A DNA stretch of 64,000 nt from assembly GCF_006715485.1 (NCBI RefSeq), contig NZ_VFNH01000003.1:496001-560000 (forward strand). Direction: 5' to 3'. The notes under the pieces are model-generated. The model was not told the origin of the DNA. It saw only the letters and a program-made list of their open reading frames with translations, and did not search any database. A program made the translations under genes and the position numbers. Shown here one piece after another: positions 9,514-17,572 of the stretch (positions are counted from its first letter, which is position 1; every line of letters starts with the position of its first letter). The stretch is from Herbaspirillum sp. SJZ107. GTDB lineage: Bacteria > Pseudomonadota > Gammaproteobacteria > Burkholderiales > Burkholderiaceae_D.

Positions 9514-11157
9514 TTACCCGGCTTTCTTCGGTTGCGGGACCGGCGAACCCTTGCCGTACTTCTTGAGGATCTGCTGGTGCAGCCCGGCCAGTGCCGGCAG
9601 TTTCGGGTTGACCGGGTCGAGGCGGCGCACGCCGGCGATGTAGCCGAGCGCCTGCTGGCCAAGGCGCTCGTCCCAGCCGCCGTTGTCCAGGTATTTCAGT
9701 ACGGCCAGCGCAGCGTTGAACACGACCTGCGGATTGTCGGGCAGCTTGCCCACGGCTTCCTGCATCAGCACCACGGCACCCTTGAAATCGCCTTCGCGCG
9801 CACGCGCGGCACCGCCGGCGACCAGGTCGACCACCTGCTGGCGGCTTTCCTGCGCCAGCTTCTGGGCCAGCTCGGCCTGGCCGGCCTGCTCGAACACGGC
9901 CATCGCGCGCGCGACCCCGGCACCGTTGCGGGCGTTGCGCATGACTTCGCGCACCACTTCGGCGGCGCCCTCCTCCATCCGGTTCTCGATCGCGACCCGG
10001 GCCAGTTCGAGCTTGAGTTCCGGACGCAGCTCGGGGGCATCGCGGCTGCCGGCCAGGGCGCTGGCCAGGGCTTCGTTCAGGCGCGCTTCGTTGCCGGTGT
10101 ACTCGTGCACCATGCTGGAGGCGATCGCGCTGCAGACGGTGGTGTGCTTCTGGAAGGCCATCGACTTGTCGAGGTCGCGGATCACCGCGGCGGCCTGCAC
10201 CGGATCGCCCTTGCGCACCAGGGTCTGCACCAACAGGACGTGGTCTTGCGGATCGCGGAATTCGGAATACTTGGCCTTGCTCACGACCTGCTTCAGGATC
10301 TTTTCGGCGGTGTCGTGGTCACCAGCTTCGAGCGCGGTTTCGCCCAGCTTGCGCAGGCGCCGCACCGCGTGCGGCGACACGCCCACCGCGTCGGTGAGCA
10401 CCTCCTGCGCCTTGTCGAGCGCGCCGACCGCCTCATGGGTGCGCGCCAGCCAGTCGTAGGCGTCGACGAAGTTCTTGTTGCTGTCGACCAGGTGTTCCAG
10501 GATGTCCTGGGCTTCGCCATAGCGTTCGCGCAGGAACAGCGTCTTGGCCAGGCCCAGCCGCGCCCAGGCGATCGCCTTGGTCTCGATCAGCTTGCGGTAG
10601 AGCGGTTCGGCCTGCTCCGGTTCGCCCAGGAACATGTGCAGCTCGGCGCGCAGGCGCATGAAGTCGACCAGGTAGCGCGGGTGCCGGGCTTCGCCGGCGA
10701 GGCAGGCGTCGATCGCTTCGCGCTGGCTGCCGGCCTCCATCAGGCGGTACACCGGCAGGAACACGTTGCGCTTGTCGAGGGCGCGCGCGATGCGCTCCAG
10801 CAGGCGGTCGGCGGTGAAGGGTTTCAGGATGTAGTCGGTAGGACCGAGCTCGGCGGCGCTGACGACCTTGCCGTAGTCGCCCTCGGCGGTGACCATGAAG
10901 AACATGGTCGCCAGCGGCATCAGCTTGTGGTGGCGGATGTCTTCCAGCAGTTGCTGGCCATCCTGGCCGCCCTCGAGCGCGTATTCGCACAGGATCAGGT
11001 CGTAGGGCTTGCTGCCGAGGTGCTTGATCGCCTGGTTGGAACTGCCCACGTGGTCGACCTTGCTCAAGCCGCACAGGGTGAGCATGTTGTGGATGGTCGC
11101 ACGCATTCCGGCATGCGGCTCGATGATCAGCGCGCTGAGGCCGTCAAGTTCATTCAT
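9514..11157 (-). CDS. Response regulator with TPR-type repeats; phospho-acceptor Asp replaced by Glu
   Basis: A 547-residue protein with a receiver domain (about residues 1-130) and a long helical C-terminal part with TPR-like repeats (about 150-500). The receiver keeps the conserved Thr (MVTAEGDY) and Lys (ILKPF). The usual phosphorylated Asp is Glu58 (LILCEYALEGG), and the acidic pocket is reduced to Glu13 followed by Pro. Glu at this site can mimic the phosphorylated state, so the domain may be permanently on or act only as a scaffold. It is first in a two-gene unit with the HDOD-GAF gene; GGAA lies just before the ATG at 11157. Confidence 0.82.
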   Translation of the reverse strand: MNELDGLSALIIEPHAGMRATIHNMLTLCGLSKVDHVGSSNQAIKHLGSKPYDLILCEYALEGGQDGQQLLEDIRHHKLMPLATMFFMVTAEGDYGKVVSAAELGPTDYILKPFTADRLLERIARALDKRNVFLPVYRLMEAGSQREAIDACLAGEARHPRYLVDFMRLRAELHMFLGEPEQAEPLYRKLIETKAIAWARLGLAKTLFLRERYGEAQDILEHLVDSNKNFVDAYDWLARTHEAVGALDKAQEVLTDAVGVSPHAVRRLRKLGETALEAGDHDTAEKILKQVVSKAKYSEFRDPQDHVLLVQTLVRKGDPVQAAAVIRDLDKSMAFQKHTTVCSAIASSMVHEYTGNEARLNEALASALAGSRDAPELRPELKLELARVAIENRMEEGAAEVVREVMRNARNGAGVARAMAVFEQAGQAELAQKLAQESRQQVVDLVAGGAARAREGDFKGAVVLMQEAVGKLPDNPQVVFNAALAVLKYLDNGGWDERLGQQALGYIAGVRRLDPVNPKLPALAGLHQQILKKYGKGSPVPQPKKAG

Positions 11158-11327
11158 GGTTCCGGTCGTTTCCGTATTTGCCTGCGTCGGGCCTGGCAGG
11201 CTGCATGGGCCCGCTGCTGGACCAGTATATTACGTCCAGGAATCAAATTACTTGAATCGGCAAGGGGTTGACGAGAGGAAATTCTCTTAAAACCACACTT
11301 TGCGGCAGAAATGGGACAAACGGGGAT

Positions 11328-12305
11328 TCAGGCCAGCGCCGGGCGGCGCGCACCGGTGCATTCGGCGCGCGGCGCGCCGACCAGGATGTTCTGGTAGCGC
11401 ACTTCGTACTTGCCGGCGGCCAGCTTGTCGATCAGGAATTTGGTACGGCCGAGCACGTAGGCATGACGCACGTTAGAGCGGCGGTCGAGGTCGTACAGCT
11501 TGACCAGCACCGGCGATGGATTGTTGCTGTTATCGACCAGCACCTGCATTTCCTCGCCCTGGTTGCCGAGCGGGTAGCCGTCGATGTAGCCGGACTGGGA
11601 CGGCCACGGCTCGCCGTTCGGCGACACCTGGCTCTGCAGGTCGGTATCGCAATCCGGGGCGCGCGCCGGTACCACCAGCTGGGTCACGGCGAGCGCCTTG
11701 ACGTCGGCCGGGGCATCGGACTGGCCGGCCGGGCGGGCCCAGCCGTCGCTGCCGGTGTCGGCGGGCGCATCGGCTGACGACGCCGGCACCGCGCCCGAAG
11801 CGGAGACGGCGGCCACCGCGGCAGCCGATGAGGCCGATGCAGCCGGCGGCTTGCCGGCCCAGGCCAGTGCCGCCGGCAGCGCGCGCGGCGGATCGGACAG
11901 CAGGAAGGTCAGGCCGGCGCCGCCGGCGAAGAACAGCAGCATCGCGCCCCACCAGCGCGGATCGCGCAGCACCTGCCAGCGTGCCGGCGCCTCGACCTGA
12001 CGCGGTTCCCAGTGGGCGTCGCCGCGCGGCTTGTCGCGGCCCTCGTCGCCATGGGTGCTTTCCAGCCACTCGACTTCCCACTCTTCCGCCGCGATCCAGT
12101 CGTCGTGCTCCTTGCGGCGCACGGGATCGGACAGGATGTTGTAGGCGGTATTCACGATCGCCATGATGCGGGCAGCGCGCTCGTCGCCCTGGTTCTTGTC
12201 GGGATGGTATTTCTGGCTCAACGCCTTGTAGGCCGCGCGAATGACTTCCTGCGGTGCGTGGCGCGACACCTTCAGGTTGTCATAATGGGTATGGATCTTG
12301 GCCAT
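11328..12305 (-). CDS. Membrane-anchored J-domain protein
   Basis: A 325-residue protein with an N-terminal J domain (residues about 7-70) including the HPD motif that stimulates Hsp70 ATPase (ALSQKYHPDKN). It lacks the Gly/Phe and zinc-finger regions of true DnaJ. A hydrophobic stretch at about residues 113-130 (WWGAMLLFFAGGAGLTFLL) is probably a single transmembrane helix. It is followed by an Ala/Ser/Pro-rich linker and a C-terminal domain of about 100 residues that I cannot place. The likely role is to recruit DnaK to the membrane. It is monocistronic by layout; the 170 bases upstream hold nothing recognisable. Confidence 0.8.
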   Translation of the reverse strand: MAKIHTHYDNLKVSRHAPQEVIRAAYKALSQKYHPDKNQGDERAARIMAIVNTAYNILSDPVRRKEHDDWIAAEEWEVEWLESTHGDEGRDKPRGDAHWEPRQVEAPARWQVLRDPRWWGAMLLFFAGGAGLTFLLSDPPRALPAALAWAGKPPAASASSAAAVAAVSASGAVPASSADAPADTGSDGWARPAGQSDAPADVKALAVTQLVVPARAPDCDTDLQSQVSPNGEPWPSQSGYIDGYPLGNQGEEMQVLVDNSNNPSPVLVKLYDLDRRSNVRHAYVLGRTKFLIDKLAAGKYEVRYQNILVGAPRAECTGARRPALA

Positions 12306-12378
12306 GGCTCGAGGTCGGGTTTAGCTCAGGGAGGCGCGCAGTACAGCATAGCCGTGTTTGTGTCCAAAACGCAAGATA

Positions 12379-13527
12379 TCACAGGCGGTGCGAACGGTCG
12401 GCGCGCACGATCGCCGGATCGAGTTCGACATCCTTTCCGACCACCAGCACCTTGAACAATTCCCCCATCTCGGCCGGCGACACCAGCTTTTGCACCGCCT
12501 TCGATTGCGGCAGGTAGCGCAGCGCATCCTCGGGGTCGGTCCGCATCAGCAGTTCGCCGATGCCGGCGGCCAGCAGGAAGCTGGCCTGACTCATGTAGCC
12601 CAGCACCTCGAGTCCGGCATCCTGGGCGGCCAGCGCCATCGCCGTGAAATCGACGTGGGCGGTGATGTCCTGCAGGCCCGGCAAATAAAAGGGGTCGGGA
12701 TGGGCATGGTGGCGGTAATGACACATCAGGGTGCCGCCGGTGCGCTCGTCGAAATAGTATTCGTGGGCCGGGAAGCCGTAGTCGACCAGGATCGCGGCGC
12801 CCTTGCCACCTTCGAACATGGTGGCCAGCGAGCGCATGAAGCCGCAGGCGACCGGGTGGATCTCGGTCAGGTAACCGTCCTGCAGGGTAGCGGCGTCCGG
12901 AATCTGGCGCTCGATCTGTTGCAGCAGTGCCGCGTCGGCCTCGGCCGGCAGCAGCGTGAAGGCACCCTCGCGGATGCCGACCATCTGGCGCCGCCACGCG
13001 CTGCCCTCCTTGACCACCAGCTCGACCGGCATCGCGTCCAGCACTTCGTTGCCCAGCACCACGCCGCGGAAGGCATCCGGAAAGCCGCTGAGCCAGCGCA
13101 CCTGCGGAAATTCCTTGAGCGCTTCCTGCTGGCGCGCCTGCAATTCGCCGGACAGCTCGACGATCGTGTAGCTGTCGACCTGCACGCCCATGTCAGCCAG
13201 CGCGTTCAGCACGTCGCGCGCCAGTTTGCCGGTGCCGGCGCCGAATTCGATGATGTTGGGGCCACTTTGCGCCATAATAGCGGCGGCCGCGCGCGCCAGC
13301 GTGGCGCCGTACAGGGGGCTGATCTCGGGGGCGGTGGTGAAGTCGCCGTCCTCGCCGAGCTTGGCCGCGCCGCCGCTGTAATAGCCGAGCCGCGGCGCAT
13401 ACAGCGCCAGCTCCATGAAGCGCGCAAAGGGAATGGCGCCGCCTTGTTCGGCGATCTCGGCAGCGATGGCTTGCTGCAGGGCTTGGGACGCGGCCAGCGC
13501 GTCGCTATTCGGTGCGGGTAGGGACAT
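12379..13527 (-). CDS. SAM-dependent methyltransferase, MidA/NDUFAF7 family
   Basis: The product is 382 residues when started at the ATG at 13527 (MSLPAPNSDA); the frame is open further upstream, but that part overlaps the divergent SDR gene and has no family character. The sequence shows the family pattern: IPFARFMELALYAPRLGYY near the N-terminus, a glycine motif IIEFGAGTGKLARD, and GVVLGNEVLDAMPV. Mitochondrial relatives methylate an arginine in complex I subunit NDUFS2. The bacterial substrate is not established. It is transcribed away from the SDR-folB-ttcA operon with a 66-base shared gap. Confidence 0.88.
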   Translation of the reverse strand: MSLPAPNSDALAASQALQQAIAAEIAEQGGAIPFARFMELALYAPRLGYYSGGAAKLGEDGDFTTAPEISPLYGATLARAAAAIMAQSGPNIIEFGAGTGKLARDVLNALADMGVQVDSYTIVELSGELQARQQEALKEFPQVRWLSGFPDAFRGVVLGNEVLDAMPVELVVKEGSAWRRQMVGIREGAFTLLPAEADAALLQQIERQIPDAATLQDGYLTEIHPVACGFMRSLATMFEGGKGAAILVDYGFPAHEYYFDERTGGTLMCHYRHHAHPDPFYLPGLQDITAHVDFTAMALAAQDAGLEVLGYMSQASFLLAAGIGELLMRTDPEDALRYLPQSKAVQKLVSPAEMGELFKVLVVGKDVELDPAIVRADRSHRL

Positions 13528-13593
13528 CCGGCCATTGTAGCCAACATCACCACGGATCAACAACGCGGCGTCCTCCGGCGCCGCATCGACAAG

Positions 13594-14370
13594 ATGAGTA
13601 TGCAAGGACAGGAACGCGCGCCGGTCGCGCTGGTCACCGGCGCCGGCCGCCGCATCGGACGCGCGATCGCGCTCGGCATGGCACAGGCCGGCTGGGACGT
13701 CGCGGTCCACTACCGCCAGTCGGAAGCCGAGGCGCAGGAAGTGGTGGCGGCGATCCAGGCCCTCGGCCGCCGCGCCGTCGCCCTGCATGCCGACCTGGCC
13801 AATGAAGCCGCGGTACGGGCCCTGCCCGGCCAGGCGGTCCACCTGCTGGGCCGCCTGGATTGCATCGTGAACAACGCCTCGTTGTTCGAATACGACAAGC
13901 CCGACGATTTTTCACCGGCGCTGCTGACGACCCACATGCAGTGCAATGTGGCTGCCCCGCTGCTGCTGGCGCAGGCCCTGCATGCGCACGTCGCCGATGG
14001 CGAGCAGGCCGTGGTCGTCAACCTGCTGGACCAGAAACTGTACAATCTCAACCCGGATTTTTTGTCGTACACGCTGTCCAAGGCGGCACTGCACACCGCC
14101 ACCACGATGCTGGCGCAGGCGCTGGCGCCGAAGCTGCGCGTGGTCGGCGTCGCCCCCGGCATCACCATGGTGTCCGGCGACCAGAGCGAGGACGGTTTCG
14201 AGCGCGCCCACACGGTGACGCCGCTGGGACGCTCGTCGACGCCGCAAGACATCGTCGACGCCGTGTGCTACGCAGCCCGGGCGGCGGCCCTGACCGGCAC
14301 CACCCTGCTGGTCGACGGCGGCCAGCACCTGGTGCCGCTGCAGCGCGACGTGATGTTTTTAACTAAATAA
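13594..14370 (+). CDS. Short-chain dehydrogenase resembling pteridine reductase (FolM/PTR1 type)
   Basis: A 258-residue SDR with a Rossmann motif TGAGRRIG (residues 15-22), NNAS (93-96) and active-site Tyr159-x3-Lys163 (SYTLSK). The usual catalytic Ser is Asp146, 13 residues before the Tyr. The paired arginines in the nucleotide loop and the Asp-13-Tyr spacing match pteridine reductases such as PTR1 and FolM, which reduce dihydropterins with NADPH. It lies 11 bases upstream of folB, which supports a pterin or folate role. It may start at the second ATG, two codons later. Confidence 0.82.
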   Translation: MSMQGQERAPVALVTGAGRRIGRAIALGMAQAGWDVAVHYRQSEAEAQEVVAAIQALGRRAVALHADLANEAAVRALPGQAVHLLGRLDCIVNNASLFEYDKPDDFSPALLTTHMQCNVAAPLLLAQALHAHVADGEQAVVVNLLDQKLYNLNPDFLSYTLSKAALHTATTMLAQALAPKLRVVGVAPGITMVSGDQSEDGFERAHTVTPLGRSSTPQDIVDAVCYAARAAALTGTTLLVDGGQHLVPLQRDVMFLTK

Positions 14371-14381
14371 AGGTAAGTCCT

Positions 14382-14780
14382 ATGTTGTCCGCCCTGTCCC
14401 ACCCGCAGCTGCGCGATTGCCGCCGGCTGTTCCTGCGCAATTACGAAGTCATGATCAACATCGGGGTGCATGACTTCGAGAAAAAGGGCGAGCAACGCGT
14501 CCTGATCAATGTTGACCTGTACATTCCACTCGCGCAATCGACGCCGAAGGACGACCAGCTCGAGGAAGTGGTCGACTACGACTTCATGCGCGAGACCATC
14601 GCCCGCCGCATGGCGCAGGGCCACGTGCAGCTGCAGGAAACCCTGTGCGACGACGTGGTCAAGGCGATGCTGGCGCATCCGCGCGTGCGTGCGGTGCAGG
14701 TGTCGACCATGAAGCCGGACGTGTATCCCGACTGCGAAGGCGTCGGTGTCGAAGTATTCCAGATCAAGGATCAAGCATGA
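14382..14780 (+). CDS. folB: Dihydroneopterin aldolase
   Basis: A 132-residue enzyme of folate synthesis that cleaves 7,8-dihydroneopterin to 6-hydroxymethyl-dihydropterin and glycolaldehyde. Family segments are present: VMINIGVHDFEKKGEQRV, the tyrosine-containing VVDYDF, the acidic ETLCDD and a C-terminal KPDVYPDCEGVGVEV. AAAGG lies 8 bases before the ATG. The end overlaps ttcA by 4 bases (ATGA). It probably works with the upstream pteridine reductase-like gene. Confidence 0.93.
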   Translation: MLSALSHPQLRDCRRLFLRNYEVMINIGVHDFEKKGEQRVLINVDLYIPLAQSTPKDDQLEEVVDYDFMRETIARRMAQGHVQLQETLCDDVVKAMLAHPRVRAVQVSTMKPDVYPDCEGVGVEVFQIKDQA

Positions 14781-15706
14781 GTGAAGTGATTGAGCAGGCC
14801 GTGCCGGCTGCGGACAAGCAGGCCGAGAAGCAGGCGTACGAAAACAACAAGCTGCACAAGCGCCTGTGCCGCCTGGTCGGCCAGGCCATCGGCGATTTCA
14901 ACATGATCGAGGATGGCGACAAGATCATGGTCTGCCTGTCCGGCGGCAAGGACAGCTACGCCCTGCTCGACATCCTGATGACGCTGCGCGAGCGCGCGCC
15001 GATCAAGTTCGAGCTGGTCGCCGTCAACCTCGACCAGAAACAGCCGAACTTCCCGGCCGACGTGCTGCCGGCCTACCTGGACAAGCTGGGCGTTCCGTAC
15101 CACATCGAGAACCAGGACACCTACAGCATCGTCAAGCGCCTGATCCCGGAAGGCAAGACCACCTGCTCGCTCTGTTCCAGGCTGCGGCGCGGCATCCTGT
15201 ACCGCGTCGCGGACGAACTCGGCTGCAACAAGATCGCCCTCGGCCACCACCGCGACGACATCCTCGAAACCTTCTTCCTGAACATGTTCTTCGGCGCGAA
15301 GATCAAGGGCATGCCGGCCAAGCTGGTGTCCGACGACGGCAAGCACATGGTGATCCGCCCGCTGGCCTACGTGAAGGAAGCCGATACCGAGCGCTATGCG
15401 GAAGTAAAAGGTTTCCCGATCATTCCGTGCGATTTGTGCGGTTCCCAGGAAAACCTGCAGCGCAAGCAGATCAAGGCGATGCTGCGCGACTGGGAAAAGA
15501 AACACCCGGGCCGCGTGGAAAACATCTTCTCGTCGCTGTCGACCGTGGTGCCGTCGCACCTGATGGATCGTAACGCCTTCGGCTTCGTCGACCTGAAGAC
15601 CGACGGCGTGGCCAATCCGGACGGCGACATCGCCTTCGACGAGGAGCCGTGCTCGACGCCGGCGGCCTCGAGCTCGACCATCTCGCTGCAGCGCATCGAT
15701 TCCTGA
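14777..15706 (+). CDS. ttcA: tRNA 2-thiocytidine biosynthesis protein TtcA
   Basis: An ATP-dependent, iron-sulfur tRNA thiolase that makes s2C at position 32. The product is 309 residues with a PP-loop SGGKDS (55-60) and the two cysteine pairs of the family, C130-x2-C133 (TTCSLC) and C218-x2-C221 (PCDLCGSQ). The start is the ATG at 14777, overlapping the folB stop. The last 25 or so residues are Ser/Ala-rich and less conserved. It is the end of the SDR-folB-ttcA operon and converges on the beta-helix gene with only 12 bases between stops. Confidence 0.95.
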   Translation: MSEVIEQAVPAADKQAEKQAYENNKLHKRLCRLVGQAIGDFNMIEDGDKIMVCLSGGKDSYALLDILMTLRERAPIKFELVAVNLDQKQPNFPADVLPAYLDKLGVPYHIENQDTYSIVKRLIPEGKTTCSLCSRLRRGILYRVADELGCNKIALGHHRDDILETFFLNMFFGAKIKGMPAKLVSDDGKHMVIRPLAYVKEADTERYAEVKGFPIIPCDLCGSQENLQRKQIKAMLRDWEKKHPGRVENIFSSLSTVVPSHLMDRNAFGFVDLKTDGVANPDGDIAFDEEPCSTPAASSSTISLQRIDS

Positions 15707-15718
15707 GCGCTGCGCAGC

Positions 15719-17266
15719 CTAGGTGCCCGGCATCAGGATGTCGGGCGCCGGCACCGGTGCCGGCGCGGGCAAGCCCTCGGCGTGCGCCGGCCTGCCCTTC
15801 CCTTCGCCCGCCGCATTCAGCGGAAACGGCACCCCCAGATAGAGGTTGTTCATCGCGACCACGTTCGACGACGTGCTGTCCACATAAATTCCGCCGCGCG
15901 TCGATCCCATGAAGGTGTTGTTCGAGATCAGCGTGCGGCTGCCGTAGGTATAGGCCAGCTGGATGTGATATTGGAAGCGGCTCGGCGTGGTGCCGCCGCT
16001 GCGCCGGTTCAGCACGGAATAGGTGCAGTTCGAATCCATCAGGTTCGACATGATCGTATGGCCGCCGGTATCGGTGTACTTGGTGCGGTCGCCGCCGCCG
16101 TACAACTGGATGCCGTTGCCTTCGTTATTCGACAGCAGGTTGCCGTAGACCGTGCACTTGCTGGTGCCGTCATCCAGGCCGATGCCGACGCCTTCCGTGC
16201 CATTGTCGAGCGGACCGCCGTAGTTGATATTAAAACGGCAGACGTTCAAGCGTATCGTATGGCCGGATACGGCATCCTGCCCAGCCACCGACGACAGTTC
16301 GATGCCGCGGCCGTAATAGTTCGGGCTGAGGGTGCCGCCATTCGCATTGCAGGTATTGCCTTCGATAAGGAAGGCCCTGGCCACGCCGTTGATGTGAATG
16401 CCGAAATTCATGTTGTTGCTGCAGTTGTTGTAGCCGACGTAATTGCTATCCCCGTTATTGATGAAAATCCCCGTCAGCATGCCGGTCACGGTATTCCGCT
16501 CCAGCGTAGCGCTCGCACCGCGCACCAGGTAGATGCCGTTCGCCCCGCGGTTGCGGCTGTAAGCGGTGCCGGGCGGCGGCGACACGCGGTTGCCGCTGAT
16601 GACGAGACGCGTGAGGAACAGCGTGGCCGCATAGGTTTCGCAGCGGATGCCATGGGAAGTGCTGGTGCCGCCGCCGCGGTGATAGATCGTATTGCCGGCG
16701 ATCCGGATACTGTCGATCGCGACGTTGCCGGCCACCAGGATGCCGTGATTCGCATAGGCGGCGCTGTTGTTGACGACGTCGAGCACGCAGCCGGATACCG
16801 TCACCCGGCTTTTTTCGAACATGTAGATGCCGGCGCAATTCGAGGTGACGTTGCTGTTCTCGAAGATGCAGTCGTTGCCGAGCCAGATGATCGCGACGTC
16901 GCTCGCTTCCGGCAATGCGGTATTGCGGATGTCGAGGTTGCGGTAAGTGATGAAGTCGCGCTCCTGGCGGTACACCGCGATCGAAGCGCCGTTTGCCGGC
17001 GTGGTGGGCGCGCCCGGCAGCAGGATGACCGGTTTTGGCCGCGATGGGTCGTCGCTGCCGTCGGCACCGTAATACGCCCCGACCGTGATGCGCTGGGTGG
17101 CGGTCCCGCTCGCCGCCAGCCGGAACACGCCGGCATAGGTGGTGCCGCGCTTTTGCAGGTAGGTATTGCCGGGCGCCCAGGTGACGCCCGTCCATGACCT
17201 GAAAGGGCTGGCCAGCGTGCCGTTGCCCGGACCGGGGACGGAGGGATCGATGTAATAGGTCGCCAT
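15719..17266 (-). CDS. Right-handed parallel beta-helix repeat protein
   Basis: A 515-residue protein with many short Asn/Gly-rich turns typical of a parallel beta-helix (for example ITYRNLDIRNTALPEASD and LISNNTFMGSTRGGIYVDS). Such folds occur in pectate lyases, polysaccharide epimerases and surface adhesins. No catalytic signature could be identified. There is no obvious signal peptide: the protein begins MATYYIDPSVPGPGNGT, a start seen in other exported and phage-type beta-helix proteins. A GTG three codons earlier is an alternative start. The C-terminus is Ala/Pro-rich. It stands alone on the minus strand. Confidence 0.75.
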   Translation of the reverse strand: MATYYIDPSVPGPGNGTLASPFRSWTGVTWAPGNTYLQKRGTTYAGVFRLAASGTATQRITVGAYYGADGSDDPSRPKPVILLPGAPTTPANGASIAVYRQERDFITYRNLDIRNTALPEASDVAIIWLGNDCIFENSNVTSNCAGIYMFEKSRVTVSGCVLDVVNNSAAYANHGILVAGNVAIDSIRIAGNTIYHRGGGTSTSHGIRCETYAATLFLTRLVISGNRVSPPPGTAYSRNRGANGIYLVRGASATLERNTVTGMLTGIFINNGDSNYVGYNNCSNNMNFGIHINGVARAFLIEGNTCNANGGTLSPNYYGRGIELSSVAGQDAVSGHTIRLNVCRFNINYGGPLDNGTEGVGIGLDDGTSKCTVYGNLLSNNEGNGIQLYGGGDRTKYTDTGGHTIMSNLMDSNCTYSVLNRRSGGTTPSRFQYHIQLAYTYGSRTLISNNTFMGSTRGGIYVDSTSSNVVAMNNLYLGVPFPLNAAGEGKGRPAHAEGLPAPAPVPAPDILMPGT

Positions 17267-17572
17267 GTTGTTCACCCATTTGGAGTCGGTAAAAGGGCCA
17301 GTCGCCCGGCAATACCAGACTAGAGCGTATGCAGGATGGGTTCCTTATCGGGCATCAAGCAAGCGTCGAGCTCGCTCCTGTCGGGTTTCTCGACCATGCC
17401 GATAAGCAGAATGGCTGTAGTTTCACTAACACGAGCAGGGTTTTCAGCGTATTTACTGAAACGTTCCGCCGTGCGTGGACGCCACCACTTTGTTAAATCG
17501 ATGTACTATTCCTACTAGCTCGGCAGTAGGACTGGCCGGGCAGACCCATTGCACCACTACCGGACTTCCCCC
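17267..17572. other. Divergent intergenic region, 306 bases
   Basis: No gene is evident. It is AT-richer near its right end. A LacI-type near-palindrome GAAACGTTCC (17458-17467), 106 bases before the transporter ATG, is a possible operator, and TACTAT at about 17502-17507 could be a -10 box, but I find no convincing -35 partner. It probably holds the promoters of both flanking genes. Confidence 0.3.

Noticed and set aside
8143..11271. Plus-strand open frame of 1,042 residues
   Set aside because: It covers the HDOD-GAF and receiver-TPR genes in antisense and has only His/Arg/Gln-rich low-complexity sequence. The minus-strand genes have recognisable domains.
17458..17467. LacI-type operator for the sugar transporter
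   Set aside because: The palindrome is short and imperfect and no regulator gene lies beside it, so it is only mentioned within the intergenic entry and not called as a site.
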